Assembly: GCF_000934755.1 (NCBI RefSeq)
Contig: NZ_JYNP01000037.1
Location: 1-58,734, forward strand
Length of the DNA: 58,734 bases
From: Desulfonatronovibrio magnus
GTDB lineage: Bacteria > Desulfobacterota > Desulfovibrionia > Desulfovibrionales > Desulfonatronovibrionaceae
Direction of reading: 5' to 3'
Shown here: piece by piece, positions 1-8,402 of the stretch
Layout of the letters: every line of letters begins with the position of its first letter
How positions within the stretch are numbered: position 1 is the stretch's first letter
The notes under the pieces: generated by a model
Seen by the model: only the letters and a program-made list of their open reading frames with translations
The model's database searches: none
Told to the model about the DNA's origin: nothing
Program-made: the position numbers and the translations under genes

Positions 1-318
1 AGCTTCTAAGTAACTAAAACCAAATAAGTAATAAATTCAAAGTATTATGGTTTTGCCATACAGATTACTTCGGTCGCTTAGGCTCCCTCGTGGGTGACAA
101 GTTTTCAGCAACTACATCCCTGACAGCTCAGCTGTCATTGCGAGCGAGTCTTTTTACCTCGTTGAATACACGCAGTGTAGGCGCAGCCATTCAACTGGGG
201 CGAGCGCGGCAATCCTTGTTGCGAGCGAAGCGAAGCAATCTCGTGTTAAGGTTGATTTTTTAGTTACTCACACGTTCGGTCCCGGTCCGCCCGGGTGATG
301 AGCTTACAAGCAACTATG
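1..318 (+). repeat. Interspersed repeat family B, copy 1
   Basis: This copy runs from the border AGTAACTAAAACC through a core containing TGTCATTGCGAGCGAGTC and GCGAGCGAAGCGAAGCAATC to the GC-rich hub GTTCGGTCCCGG and the border GAGCTTACAAGCAACT. It is almost identical, in inverted orientation, to the copy at 2505-2757, except that it carries about 49 extra bases near 153-201. Other copies lie near 23742, 33136, 43018 and 58617. It cuts off the 5' end of the SNF2 remnant that follows, so it probably arrived by insertion or recombination. The ORF that begins inside its right border owes its first codons to the repeat. Confidence 0.85.
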
Positions 319-1216
319 ATTGCGGGCATCTTCTACACCATGGCAGCGATGGCCCGGGACCATGCAGAGATGCATGATCTTCTTCAGCCTCAGCTCAATT
401 TTCTAAACAAGAAAAAAAATTATTCTCTTTTTGCTGACAGCCAGAGTTTGCTCTTAGAAATTGCCCAGACTATTATGGGAAAAATTCCACTTAAGGATAG
501 TTCACTGACTGGCAACATGCTGACTTATCGCAAAGAATCTCTTTTTGAACTTGTACGTGCTCTCGGAACTCACTGGACAGGGCAGGATGTTTCTTCCAAT
601 ACTTTGAGTCAACTGAATATGCACTTCAACACAGCAAATGAAAACGGTTTTGTCTGGTTTGCTCGCGAGGCAGCACTGATCCTACATAAATTCGGTAAGA
701 AAAAACCTCTGCAAACCCTGAAAGATTCCAAAAAGCTGGACAAATACCCCCCTTTAACAGAACTGATCAAGCCAGTTTGTGGACCATTTGCGTTTGACGC
801 GTCAGTATCTGGACCAGAAAAAAGTCAAGTACCAGTATCTTGACGGTTCCACGCCTGCAAAAAAAAGACACACCGCTGTCAATGCGTTTCAAGCCGGGGA
901 AGGAAACCTTTTTCTCATCAGCCTCAAGGCTGGGGGATTCGGCCTGAATCTCACGGCTGCAGACTATGTAATCCATTTAGACCCCTGGTGGAATCCAGCA
1001 GTTGAAGATCAGGCTTCGGACCGCGCTCATCGAATAGGACAGACCCGTCCTGTGACCATTTACAGACTTGTGACCAGAAACACCATAGAGGAAAAGATTC
1101 TGGCCCTGCATACCCACAAGCGTGACCTGGCCACAAGCCTGCTCGAAGGCACTGATACCGGCTCAAAGCTTACTCTGGAGGATATGCTTGAACTTATCCG
1201 GGATCACAATAGTTAA
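295..1216 (+). pseudogene. Remnant of a SNF2-family helicase (truncated, internal deletion, frameshift)
   Basis: Two reading frames make up this remnant. The first, to about 770, encodes roughly 155 residues that resemble the region upstream of the ATPase core in bacterial SNF2 proteins. The second, from about 770 to 1216, is in another frame and encodes the end of the helicase C-terminal domain, with motif V (LKAGGFGLNLT) and motif VI (QASDRAHRIGQ). The frames meet near base 770, where the second frame reads SQFVDHLRLT. Everything between is missing, including Walker A and the DExx box, so no ATPase can be made. The true start is also lost, because the first frame runs back into the family B repeat. 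The assignment of the second part is firm; that of the first part is an inference from position. Confidence 0.8.
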
Positions 1217-1259
1217 AGATCCGGACAAAGCCGGAAAAATATTTTCCAATTGAATCTTT

Positions 1260-1565
1260 TTACTGGGAATTGACATCTTTATATGGGCATGTCTTGTTTT
1301 CAAGACACTCCTTTAATGTTGAGACTCCGCATGAGTGGCACATCAATACTGGGATATTCTCAGCCCTGGCCGCGTTGAGAGCAATTTTACGGGCGCTGTG
1401 AGATACTTTTCCTGTAAAAATTATTAAAAGATCAATATTGCCTATACGCTCGTTAATGGTGTTTTCAGTTCCAGTAAACATCTTGAGCTTATAGCCGGCC
1501 TTTTTCGCAGTTTTCTGGTAGTGAGGCTGAAGCCTGTCCATACCTCCAATTAATGCTGCAGTCAT
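1260..1565 (-). CDS. DUF2325 domain protein
   Basis: This is a 101-residue protein matching the DUF2325 pattern: an N-terminal strand with a Gly-Gly turn (AALIGGMDRL), a central hydrophobic segment (IDLLIIFTGKVSH), and a Cys-containing C-terminus (MCHSCGVSTLKEC). DUF2325 proteins are small, probably nucleotide- or ligand-binding proteins of unknown function. The ATG shares one base with the stop codon of the upstream 61-residue gene (TAATG), and a strong GGAGG site lies inside that gene's end, so the two should be translationally coupled. The gene converges on the SNF2 remnant. Family assignment is fairly confident; function is unknown. Confidence 0.75.
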   Translation of the reverse strand: MTAALIGGMDRLQPHYQKTAKKAGYKLKMFTGTENTINERIGNIDLLIIFTGKVSHSARKIALNAARAENIPVLMCHSCGVSTLKECLENKTCPYKDVNSQ

Positions 1566-1750
1566 TACTCCTCCTTGTTTTTATCCGGATAAAGTTTATG
1601 CTTTCTGGAAAAGCCTGTTCTAACCAGACGAATCAACCTGGTATACTCTTCCATGGTTTCAATATTACTATTTGCTGTTTGCTGAATTTCATCCCTGAGG
1701 TGTTGACATGACTTGTGGTTCAACCCACTCAAACTTGTTCTGGTGGTCAT
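1565..1750 (-). CDS. Small hypothetical protein upstream of the DUF2325 gene
   Basis: This 61-residue product is basic and soluble, with no signal peptide or membrane segment and one Cys (NHKSCQHL). I do not recognise a family. It is supported as a gene by a good ribosome-binding site (AAAGGAG, 7 bases before ATG), by a promoter-like pair 40 bases upstream, and by its one-base overlap with the DUF2325 start. The predicted shape is a helical hairpin rich in charged residues. It may work with the DUF2325 protein, but only the operon arrangement supports that. Confidence 0.6.
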   Translation of the reverse strand: MTTRTSLSGLNHKSCQHLRDEIQQTANSNIETMEEYTRLIRLVRTGFSRKHKLYPDKNKEE

Positions 1751-1789
1751 TTTTTTCTCCTTTACGCTTAGCGCTTTTGATTTTCAGTA

Positions 1790-1818
1790 TCATTATCTTC
1801 ATCCTGTTTTAATGTCAA
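1790..1818 (-). promoter_or_regulatory. Sigma-70-type promoter of the 61-aa/DUF2325 operon
   Basis: On the minus strand TTGACA (1818-1813) is followed after 17 bases by TAATGA (1795-1790), about 40 bases before the ATG of the 61-residue gene. The -35 box is perfect and the spacing is ideal, while the -10 box is a partial match. Confidence 0.5.
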
Positions 1819-2364
1819 CATTTTGTTGGAAAAATATTGAATTTGCTGCAAACTTTAACAAATCTTCTAACTAACTGGAATCATATTGGCTATAAAATCA
1901 AATACTTACAAATTGCATTATATTTGCTCTTGTTCCCAGGCTCCAGCCACATGTTTAAGAAGCAGCAGGAGCCGCAAGACCAAAACGATCCCTGGCTCCT
2001 GCCTGGGATCGAGGGTAGTTATTTGTTCCCACACCCTCGCTGCATATCCCAGCGTCCAACGGCTGGGCTACTTTGTGCGAGGCGAAAAAGAACATCAACA
2101 TCAAAGTGGTTGCGTAGCAAGCCATTTGTGTTTATCAGTTGCCGTGACCCTTGGCAAAATACTCATTTTTTTTACCTGTGGGTGGATATTTTTTTAACCT
2201 GGATATTATCAACAATCACAAAAGCTCTCGCGTAACACCCTGAATTTACTTGACCCTTTTGCGTCTTGTATGATTAGACAAGCATGTAGTCTAACCACTC
2301 GAAATGATGATGTTTATTTCTTGCCCTATTAAGAATCATCTGATATTTTACAAATAAAATTTGC
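1819..2364. other. Gene-poor spacer, no supported gene
   Basis: Overlapping open frames exist here on the plus strand, but they lack a ribosome-binding site, show no recognisable domain and have a composition unlike that of neighbouring genes. I see no RNA gene. The stretch is probably decayed DNA between the DUF2325 promoter and the repeats starting at 2365. Confidence 0.5.
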
Positions 2365-2512
2365 GTATCTGCCTATCACTTTGGATATGGCATTTGGCTT
2401 GACTTTTCCGAGACCTACTTGTCCCAGGAATGAGTTATTTTGAACTCAAATTGATGCTCAAGCACAGGTCCCGAAGTCTTGAACACCATTTTCCTTAAAA
2501 GCGCTTTACCCG
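2365..2512 (-). repeat. Degraded MITE, family F copy 2, truncated
   Basis: Read on the minus strand this matches the intact MITE at 21861-22042: GCGCTTTTAAGGAAA, then CTTGAGCATCAATTTG, then ATATCCAAAG and a terminal CAGATAC. The outer part of one terminal repeat is missing, because after AAAAGCGCT the sequence passes straight into the GC-rich hub of the family B repeat. Many substitutions separate it from the intact copy, so it is older. Confidence 0.6.
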
Positions 2513-2757
2513 GGCGGCCCGGGACCGAACGTGTGAGTAACTAAAAAATCAGCCTTAACACGAGATTGCTTCGCTTCGCTCGCAACAAGGATTGCCGCGC
2601 TCGAAGACTCGCTCGCAATGACAGCTGAGCTGTCAGGGATGTAGTTGCTGAAAACTTGTCACCCACGAGGGAACCTAAGCGACCGAAGTAATCTGTATGG
2701 CAAAACCATAATACTTTGAATTTATTGCTTATTTGGTTTTAGTTACTTGTAAGCGTC
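2505..2757 (-). repeat. Interspersed repeat family B, copy 2 (inverted)
   Basis: This copy is the reverse complement of copy 1. It starts with the hub (CCCGGGACCGAACGTGTGAG), continues through the core and ends at TTTTAGTTACTTGTAAGCG. It lacks the 49-base insertion seen in copies 1 and 3. With copy 1 it brackets the segment 319-2504 as a large inverted repeat. Confidence 0.85.
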
Positions 2758-2790
2758 AAACAGAAACAATCTTGCATGAAGGAGATAACC

Positions 2791-3300
2791 ATGGACATAA
2801 AGGATGCTGTACGTTCTGTTATACAGGAATGGATGATGCCCGAATTTAAGAGCATCAGGGACGATATTGCTGGCGTTAAGGCCACCCTGGACATGACAAA
2901 TAAAAGACTGGACGATGTAAACCTTCACCTGGCTGATCAAAGCAGGCGTATTGATGAGACTAACAAGCGTATTGATGAGGTTAAGAGTGAATTAACAGCG
3001 CGCATTGATGAGACCAACAAGCGTATTGATGAGTTTAAGAGTGAATTAACAGCGCGCATTGATGAGACCAACAAGCGTATTGATGGGGTTAAGAGTGAAT
3101 TAACGGCGCGCATTGATGAGACCAGGGCTGAGCTGAAAATGGAAATTATGAAGAATACTGACAGGATTGATACTAACAACCGGCGCCTTGATGAACTCAC
3201 CAGGGCCTTTGTCCGACGGGAAGAGCACGATAATCTCAAGGAACGTATTCATCAGGTTGCGCTTGACGTGTCAATAATTAAACAGCAACTGGCCGCCTGA
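2791..3300 (+). CDS. Coiled-coil protein with internal 18-residue repeats
   Basis: This soluble protein of 169 residues has no signal peptide. After a short N-terminal region (MDIKDAVRSVIQEW) it is almost entirely heptad-like and strongly charged, and should form a long coiled coil. Three consecutive 18-residue units of the type RIDETNKRIDEVKSELTA occupy residues 53-106 and are followed by a partial fourth. At DNA level these are near-identical 54-bp units (2947-3108). I chose the ATG at 2791 because AAGGAG lies just upstream; an in-frame ATG at 2776 would sit within that site. It resembles many unnamed bacterial coiled-coil proteins, and no function can be assigned. It directly follows repeat B copy 2. 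Confidence 0.75.
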   Translation: MDIKDAVRSVIQEWMMPEFKSIRDDIAGVKATLDMTNKRLDDVNLHLADQSRRIDETNKRIDEVKSELTARIDETNKRIDEFKSELTARIDETNKRIDGVKSELTARIDETRAELKMEIMKNTDRIDTNNRRLDELTRAFVRREEHDNLKERIHQVALDVSIIKQQLAA

Positions 3301-3480
3301 TTCTTATTTCGGTTCAAATCCTGCGCAGCCTTGCTTTCCCCATGAAATTGACTATAGTCGTGCGCTTTGCGGGCTAACTATTTAGGTTGTGCAACTTCAC
3401 TTTATCGGACCTTTCCGTATTATCCCGTTCCTGACACATTCCTTCCTGAACACACCCGAATAAAGCGCTTACAAAATAAC

Positions 3481-5910
3481 ATGAAAGATTTAAGGCATCC
3501 CTGCATTTTCGCCTGCCTTGCTCTGGGCATGGCTTCACAAGTCTCTCAGGTCCTGATCCTGCGTGAACTGCTGATGGTCTTTCATGGAAACGAGCTTTCC
3601 ATCGGAACCATCCTCTGTGCATGGATGGTCTGGGTAGGTGTGGGCAGCAGTGCTGCTGCCAGAATAATTCACAGGTTTGCCAAGCCTGTTGCCTTGCTCA
3701 AAGCCAGCACACTAACTGCCTTTATCTGCCTGCCTTTGACAATCTATGTCTGCAGGTCCCTGAGACAAATCCTTGATGTTGCCCCAGGCACTTATCTGTC
3801 CCTGTGGGAAATGATCCAGTCCTCATTTTTGGCCATAAGCATTATAGGCATCCTGCTGGGAGCGCAGTTTGTAATTCTGTCCAGGGTATGGCGGGAACTG
3901 GATCAGAAGCACGACACTTCAGGCGCTTCCAAGGTTTATATTGTTGAAGCTGCAGGCAACATGCTGGGCGGGCTTATCTTCACTTTCATTCTTGTCCATG
4001 TCCTGAACTCCTTTCAAACAGCTGTTCTTGTCATGGCAGCCATGCTCCTGCCGGTCTGGATTATGGCTTCTTCCCGAAACAATACAGTACTTTCACCATT
4101 TTCAGGCAGCAGGAAAGCGTGGCTGGTTCTTCCATTAACAGCCGTCTTGCTTATGCCTGCCATGATCTTCATTGATGAGCATGCCTGGACAAAAAAATGG
4201 CAGCGCCTGACCCCTGAGCATGAACTGCAGGAAATTCTGCAATCCAAACATGGCAGTATTGCAGTGCTCAAACGCAAGGATCAATACAGTTTTTTTCAGA
4301 GCGGGCATCTCATGTTCTCCACGGCCGGGCCTGAAACCCTGGTACCGGGATTTGAAGAGCAGGAAGCTGTTGTTCTTGCTCACTTTGCCATGACCCAGCA
4401 CCCTTCCCCTGAAAAAGTCCTGCTCATTGGAGGGGGACTCAGAGGAGTACTGGCGGAAATACTCAAGCATCCAGTGGCTGAGGTCAGCTATGTTGAGCTG
4501 GACCCGGTGCTGACCAGATCTGCCTTAAAACGCGCCCCACCAGCAACAGTGGATGCAGTAAATGATCCCAGGGTGAACATGGTTCATTCTGATGCCAGGC
4601 TGTATGTCAAGCAGGCCCGGGGCAGCTATGACCTGATCATTGTGGATGCTCCGGACCCGGCAACTTCTGTACTCAACAGATTTTATACCAGAGAGTTTTA
4701 TGATGAGGCCAAAAGGATTTTAAGACCAGGCGGAGTTCTGGCAACAGGGCTCATGAGTACACATGACTTACGCTCCAGGTCCGTAGCCAATCGCAATGCA
4801 GCAGTTTACCATACCCTTGCATCGGTTTTTGAGAAAGTTTTGCCCGTGGGAGACAGTTTTCTTTTTTATTTTGCCACTGATCAGCCGGGACAAATTTCCC
4901 ACGACCCTGCGCTGCTGAGAAACCGCTTTGAGAATCGCAGCATTCAGGCCCAGGGGTTTTCCGGACTTCATTTTCATCTTCTGCTGGAAGACTCCCAGCT
5001 CAGAAGAGTGAACTGGACCATTCGCAATCATGGCCGCTCAAGCCTTGCCCATCTTCAAGGTCCCTCCCCTGTTCCTGTAAATCCTGAACCGGTTGCAGTT
5101 CAGAAAGAGGCCGAGCACAGGCTTCCACCGCCAGACAGCAGATACTTTATCAACTCAGATTTCAGGCCCATTGTTTACTTCTACACCCTCATGTTCTGGG
5201 ATGAAGTGACCCGGTCAGGACAAAGCCGGACCCTTGCCCATTTGCTCCAGGTCCAGTTCTGGTGGTTTTTTCCGGTTATTCTTTTTCCTGTTGTCATTGT
5301 GGCCGGACTGAAAATGCTTAAGCCGGGAAAGCACTCCCTGCCGGGTCTGCGTTTTGCAGTCCTGTTTACTGCTTTCAGTACAGGATTTTCCACCATGGTC
5401 ATGCAGGTAGCCTTGATTTTTTCATTTCAGAGCATATATGGTTTTATATACGAAACAGTGGGGCTGATTATTGCCATGTTCATGACCGGGCTGGCAGCTG
5501 GTGCTTACGCAGCCAGCCAGAAAATCAAGAATAAATCCAGCCTGACCATTCTGGGACGGATTCAGCTGCTCATGGCTGCTGCTTCCGCTCTCATGGCGCT
5601 CATCATTCCTGTGACTGCAGGCATGCACAGCCCGGCAGTAATTTTCTCTGTCTTCTCCCTGCTTACTCTAAGCGCAGGCTTTATCAACGGAATTGACTTT
5701 CCCCTGACTGCAGCCTGCTATATGAGCCTTGGAAATACAGCGGAAAAATCAGCAGGAAGGGTCTACGCCACTGAGCTGGGTGGTGCATGTGCAGGAGCTC
5801 TTGTGGCTGGAGTAGCAGCAGCGCCGGTGCTGGGTATACACGCCTGTTTCATGTTGGCGGCTCTTTCCAGCTGTGCTGCCTGTTGTTCAATTTTCATCAC
5901 CAGGAGATAG
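3481..5910 (+). CDS. Fused MFS-like membrane protein / spermidine synthase-like protein
   Basis: This product of about 809 residues has an N-terminal block of hydrophobic helices (roughly 1-240), a soluble aminopropyltransferase/methyltransferase-like domain (about 260-480) and a second block of helices (about 590-809). The soluble domain has the SAM/decarboxylated-SAM binding glycine motif (LLIGGGLRGVLAEI), an acidic strand end (YVELDP) and the DAPDP-x8-FYTREFYDEA segment typical of spermidine synthase relatives. It matches the known fused spermidine synthase/transporter family. The polyamine product is not proven, and substrates for such fusions are generally unknown. The open frame extends upstream to a TTG at 3367, but the ATG at 3481 starts a sensible membrane protein. 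The radical SAM gene starts one base after its stop, so they form an operon. Confidence 0.8.
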   Translation: MKDLRHPCIFACLALGMASQVSQVLILRELLMVFHGNELSIGTILCAWMVWVGVGSSAAARIIHRFAKPVALLKASTLTAFICLPLTIYVCRSLRQILDVAPGTYLSLWEMIQSSFLAISIIGILLGAQFVILSRVWRELDQKHDTSGASKVYIVEAAGNMLGGLIFTFILVHVLNSFQTAVLVMAAMLLPVWIMASSRNNTVLSPFSGSRKAWLVLPLTAVLLMPAMIFIDEHAWTKKWQRLTPEHELQEILQSKHGSIAVLKRKDQYSFFQSGHLMFSTAGPETLVPGFEEQEAVVLAHFAMTQHPSPEKVLLIGGGLRGVLAEILKHPVAEVSYVELDPVLTRSALKRAPPATVDAVNDPRVNMVHSDARLYVKQARGSYDLIIVDAPDPATSVLNRFYTREFYDEAKRILRPGGVLATGLMSTHDLRSRSVANRNAAVYHTLASVFEKVLPVGDSFLFYFATDQPGQISHDPALLRNRFENRSIQAQGFSGLHFHLLLEDSQLRRVNWTIRNHGRSSLAHLQGPSPVPVNPEPVAVQKEAEHRLPPPDSRYFINSDFRPIVYFYTLMFWDEVTRSGQSRTLAHLLQVQFWWFFPVILFPVVIVAGLKMLKPGKHSLPGLRFAVLFTAFSTGFSTMVMQVALIFSFQSIYGFIYETVGLIIAMFMTGLAAGAYAASQKIKNKSSLTILGRIQLLMAAASALMALIIPVTAGMHSPAVIFSVFSLLTLSAGFINGIDFPLTAACYMSLGNTAEKSAGRVYATELGGACAGALVAGVAAAPVLGIHACFMLAALSSCAACCSIFITRR

Positions 5911-5911
5911 T

Positions 5912-7075
5912 ATGCCAAAGAAATATTTGTTATCAAGAAAGGATTTTCTCAAGACCTGCACAGTCGGTGCAGGCGCCTTATGTCTGACAGGAATGCCTGC
6001 AATGAGGACGTCGGCCTCTCACGCCGGCAACCCGGACAGCACAGGCGGAGGCAAGGGCTTTACCAGTCCTGTTGAAGCCAGCTGGTATGAACAGGAAGAT
6101 GGGCAAAAAGCCAGATGCCTGTTGTGCCCCAATGAATGTCTTCTGGAACAGGGTGAAAGGTCACTCTGCAGGGTACGCGAGAACCGAAACGGTAAGCTGT
6201 ATACCCTGGCCCATTCTAATCCGGCCCTGATCCAGCAGGACCCTGTGGAGAGAAAGCCTTTTTTTCATGTGGTGCCCGGATCCAGAGCCTTGTCTGTGTC
6301 TACTGCAGGCTGCAATCTCAGGTGCAAATTCTGCCAGGTGTGGGACATGGCCCTGGTAAGGCCTGAAGATATACATGCTTACCACATGCCTCCTGATCAG
6401 GTCATTGAACAGGCCAAAGCAGCAGGGCTCAGATCCATGAGCTATGCCTTTGGCGAACCAGTTGTTTTTTTTGAATACATGATGGAGATGGCTGAACTGG
6501 CTATGGAAGCAGGCCTGCTCAACCTTGTTCATACTGCAGCTTATATCAAGGAAAAGCCTCTGACGTACATTTGTCAGGCAATGGATGCTGCCAATGTGGA
6601 TCTTAAAGGATTCAATGCTGATTTTTATCGCAGATATGTAGGAGGAGAGTTAAGTAATGTGCTGAACACCCTGCTCTTGATGAAAAAGTCAGGCATTCAC
6701 GTAGAAGTGACCACCATTGTCATTCCGGGCATTAATGACTCGCCCGCAGAAATTGCGGAAATGTGCAAATGGATAGTCAGGGAACTCGGCCCTGATACAC
6801 CCTTGCACTTTGCCAGGTTTTATCCCCTGTACAGGTTGTCAGGTCTACCCAGAACACCTGTATCCACTCTGGAAATGGCCAGGGAAAAAGCCATGGAGGC
6901 AGGCATAAACTATGTTTACATAGCCAAGGTCACCGGACATGAAGCTGAAAGCACGTTCTGTCCGGGATGCAAAGCCAGGATCATCACCCGCCTGGGATTT
7001 ATCGTGGACAGGGTGGAGATCAGCAATGGACAATGTGATCATTGCGGACACAAGATCCCCGGCATCTGGGCTTAA
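5912..7075 (+). CDS. amrS: AmrS-type radical SAM protein with Tat-like signal
   Basis: The product has 387 residues. Residues 134-141 hold the radical SAM triad CNLRCKFC that binds a [4Fe-4S] cluster and SAM. An upstream Cys set (C69, C72, C76, C86) and a C-terminal double CxxC (CPGC...CDHC) fit the AmmeMemoRadiSam radical SAM family, whose substrate is not settled. The start follows a CAGGAG site one base after the upstream stop. Oddly, the N-terminus reads SRKDFLK followed by a hydrophobic stretch (TVGAGALCLTG), which resembles a twin-arginine signal with Lys in place of the second Arg. The AmrB partner lies about 31 kb away at 37849. The family call is strong; export is inferred. Confidence 0.85.
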   Translation: MPKKYLLSRKDFLKTCTVGAGALCLTGMPAMRTSASHAGNPDSTGGGKGFTSPVEASWYEQEDGQKARCLLCPNECLLEQGERSLCRVRENRNGKLYTLAHSNPALIQQDPVERKPFFHVVPGSRALSVSTAGCNLRCKFCQVWDMALVRPEDIHAYHMPPDQVIEQAKAAGLRSMSYAFGEPVVFFEYMMEMAELAMEAGLLNLVHTAAYIKEKPLTYICQAMDAANVDLKGFNADFYRRYVGGELSNVLNTLLLMKKSGIHVEVTTIVIPGINDSPAEIAEMCKWIVRELGPDTPLHFARFYPLYRLSGLPRTPVSTLEMAREKAMEAGINYVYIAKVTGHEAESTFCPGCKARIITRLGFIVDRVEISNGQCDHCGHKIPGIWA

Positions 7076-7077
7076 GG

Positions 7078-8136
7078 TCAGCTTACCAGACGTTTATGAA
7101 TCATATACTGGGACATGGATCTTTCATCAAGATTGGTCAGTCCGGCCTCAATGGCCCAGTCTATGGCTTCAACAAACTCTCTTGAGTTTATGGCTCTGGA
7201 AATCCTCTCATACTCAAAAGCCATATGTTCCACCCGGTACTGAGACATGATATTCACATAAGTATCTGCAGGCAGATTATCCGCCATCCACAACACAAAT
7301 TCTCTTGTTCCGGCCACCCTGTTGGGCATGACAAGATGTCTGACCATCAACCCTCTGAGGGCGATCCCACTCCTGTCAGTAACCAGGTTTCCGGTCTGTC
7401 TGTACATTTCAAGGATGGACTGCTGAGCGTGTTTCGGATAATCCCCCGCCCCCTCAAGCACATACTTTGCCGATTCATCCGGGTCCATGAACTTCAAGTC
7501 TGGCAGATAAATATCGACAATGCCATCCAGCAGCCTGATATTTTCCACAAGTTCATACCCTCCGGTGTTGTAACACAGGGGCAGACGCAATCCTTTTTCA
7601 CGGGCTATCATCACTGCCTTGAGAATGTTGGGCATGACATGAGTCGGGGTGACCAGGTTGATATTATGACAGCGTCTGCGCTGCAGATCCAGCATCATAT
7701 CTGCCAACTGCTCTTCACTGACTTCCCTTCCCCGTCCTTCATGGGCTATGGGCCAGTTCTGGCAGAACACGCACCTTAAATTGCAGTTGGAAAAAAAGAT
7801 GGTCCCTGATCCTCCGCGTCCCACAAGGGGGAGCTCCTCTCCAAAATGAGGACCAGCACTGTGCACCACTGCCCTTGCCGGGGCCTGACAAAATCCCAGT
7901 TGTCCATTAAGCCGGTCAACTCCGCACTTATGAGGACACAGGTCGCACTTTTTCATTTTGTCCATGGCCTGCTCCACCCTGGACTTAAGAGTACTCTGCC
8001 GCGCCAGCATGGCATATGCCGGCTCCCAGTTTTTGGCATCGGCTGCTGGTTTTCCGGCAAGAACCTGACTGCTGAACAAAAGCGATCCCGAAGTCAGGCA
8101 AAGGGTCTTTAAAAAATTTCTGCGCGTGGTATTCAT
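7078..8136 (-). CDS. PflX-type radical SAM protein with twin-arginine signal
   Basis: This 352-residue protein has the radical SAM motif C118, C122, C125 (CNLRCVFC) and an N-terminal Cys cluster (C64, C67, C71, C83), as in the COG1313/PflX group of PFL-activase-like proteins of unknown substrate. The first residues, TTRRNFLK, are a consensus Tat motif, followed by a hydrophobic stretch ending in VLAG, so secretion of a folded Fe-S protein is predicted. The start has a good GGAGG site. The gene ends two bases from the end of the AmrS-type gene on the other strand. Despite opposite orientation, the two share the Cys quartet and a Tat-like leader, which suggests a related role. Confidence 0.85.
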   Translation of the reverse strand: MNTTRRNFLKTLCLTSGSLLFSSQVLAGKPAADAKNWEPAYAMLARQSTLKSRVEQAMDKMKKCDLCPHKCGVDRLNGQLGFCQAPARAVVHSAGPHFGEELPLVGRGGSGTIFFSNCNLRCVFCQNWPIAHEGRGREVSEEQLADMMLDLQRRRCHNINLVTPTHVMPNILKAVMIAREKGLRLPLCYNTGGYELVENIRLLDGIVDIYLPDLKFMDPDESAKYVLEGAGDYPKHAQQSILEMYRQTGNLVTDRSGIALRGLMVRHLVMPNRVAGTREFVLWMADNLPADTYVNIMSQYRVEHMAFEYERISRAINSREFVEAIDWAIEAGLTNLDERSMSQYMIHKRLVS

Positions 8137-8402
8137 TATTCTTAACCTCCACAGAATCAGCGGTCTGTCTCATCCTGGATAAATGAAAAACAGTTCACCG
8201 CCTCCCTGGCAGGGTTGATCCAGGGTTTACTCCTTTAGATCTGCCATTTTTTCAGGGAGCAATACGCGTTTAAAAGTCAATAGGGGAATGCCCCAGGTTT
8301 CGGCAAAGTATTTCTTTCCATTCAGGTTGTGGGCACGGCCCATATTAGAAACGCGTAATGCTCCTTATTTTCAAAAGTGCGGAAGTGCACAGCGAAGCTC
8401 AT

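Noticed and set aside
1220-1240. Possible terminator TCCGG-N6-CCGGA plus an A/T-rich tail between convergent ends
   Set aside because: The stem has only five pairs and the T-run is broken, so support is too weak.
1837-2235. Overlapping open frames of 132 and 103 codons on the plus strand
   Set aside because: No ribosome-binding site, no recognisable domain, and composition unlike neighbouring genes; they lie in a decayed spacer.
3367-3480. Upstream extension of the spermidine synthase-like gene from a TTG
   Set aside because: The added 38 residues are hydrophilic and odd for a membrane protein start, and no good ribosome-binding site precedes them.
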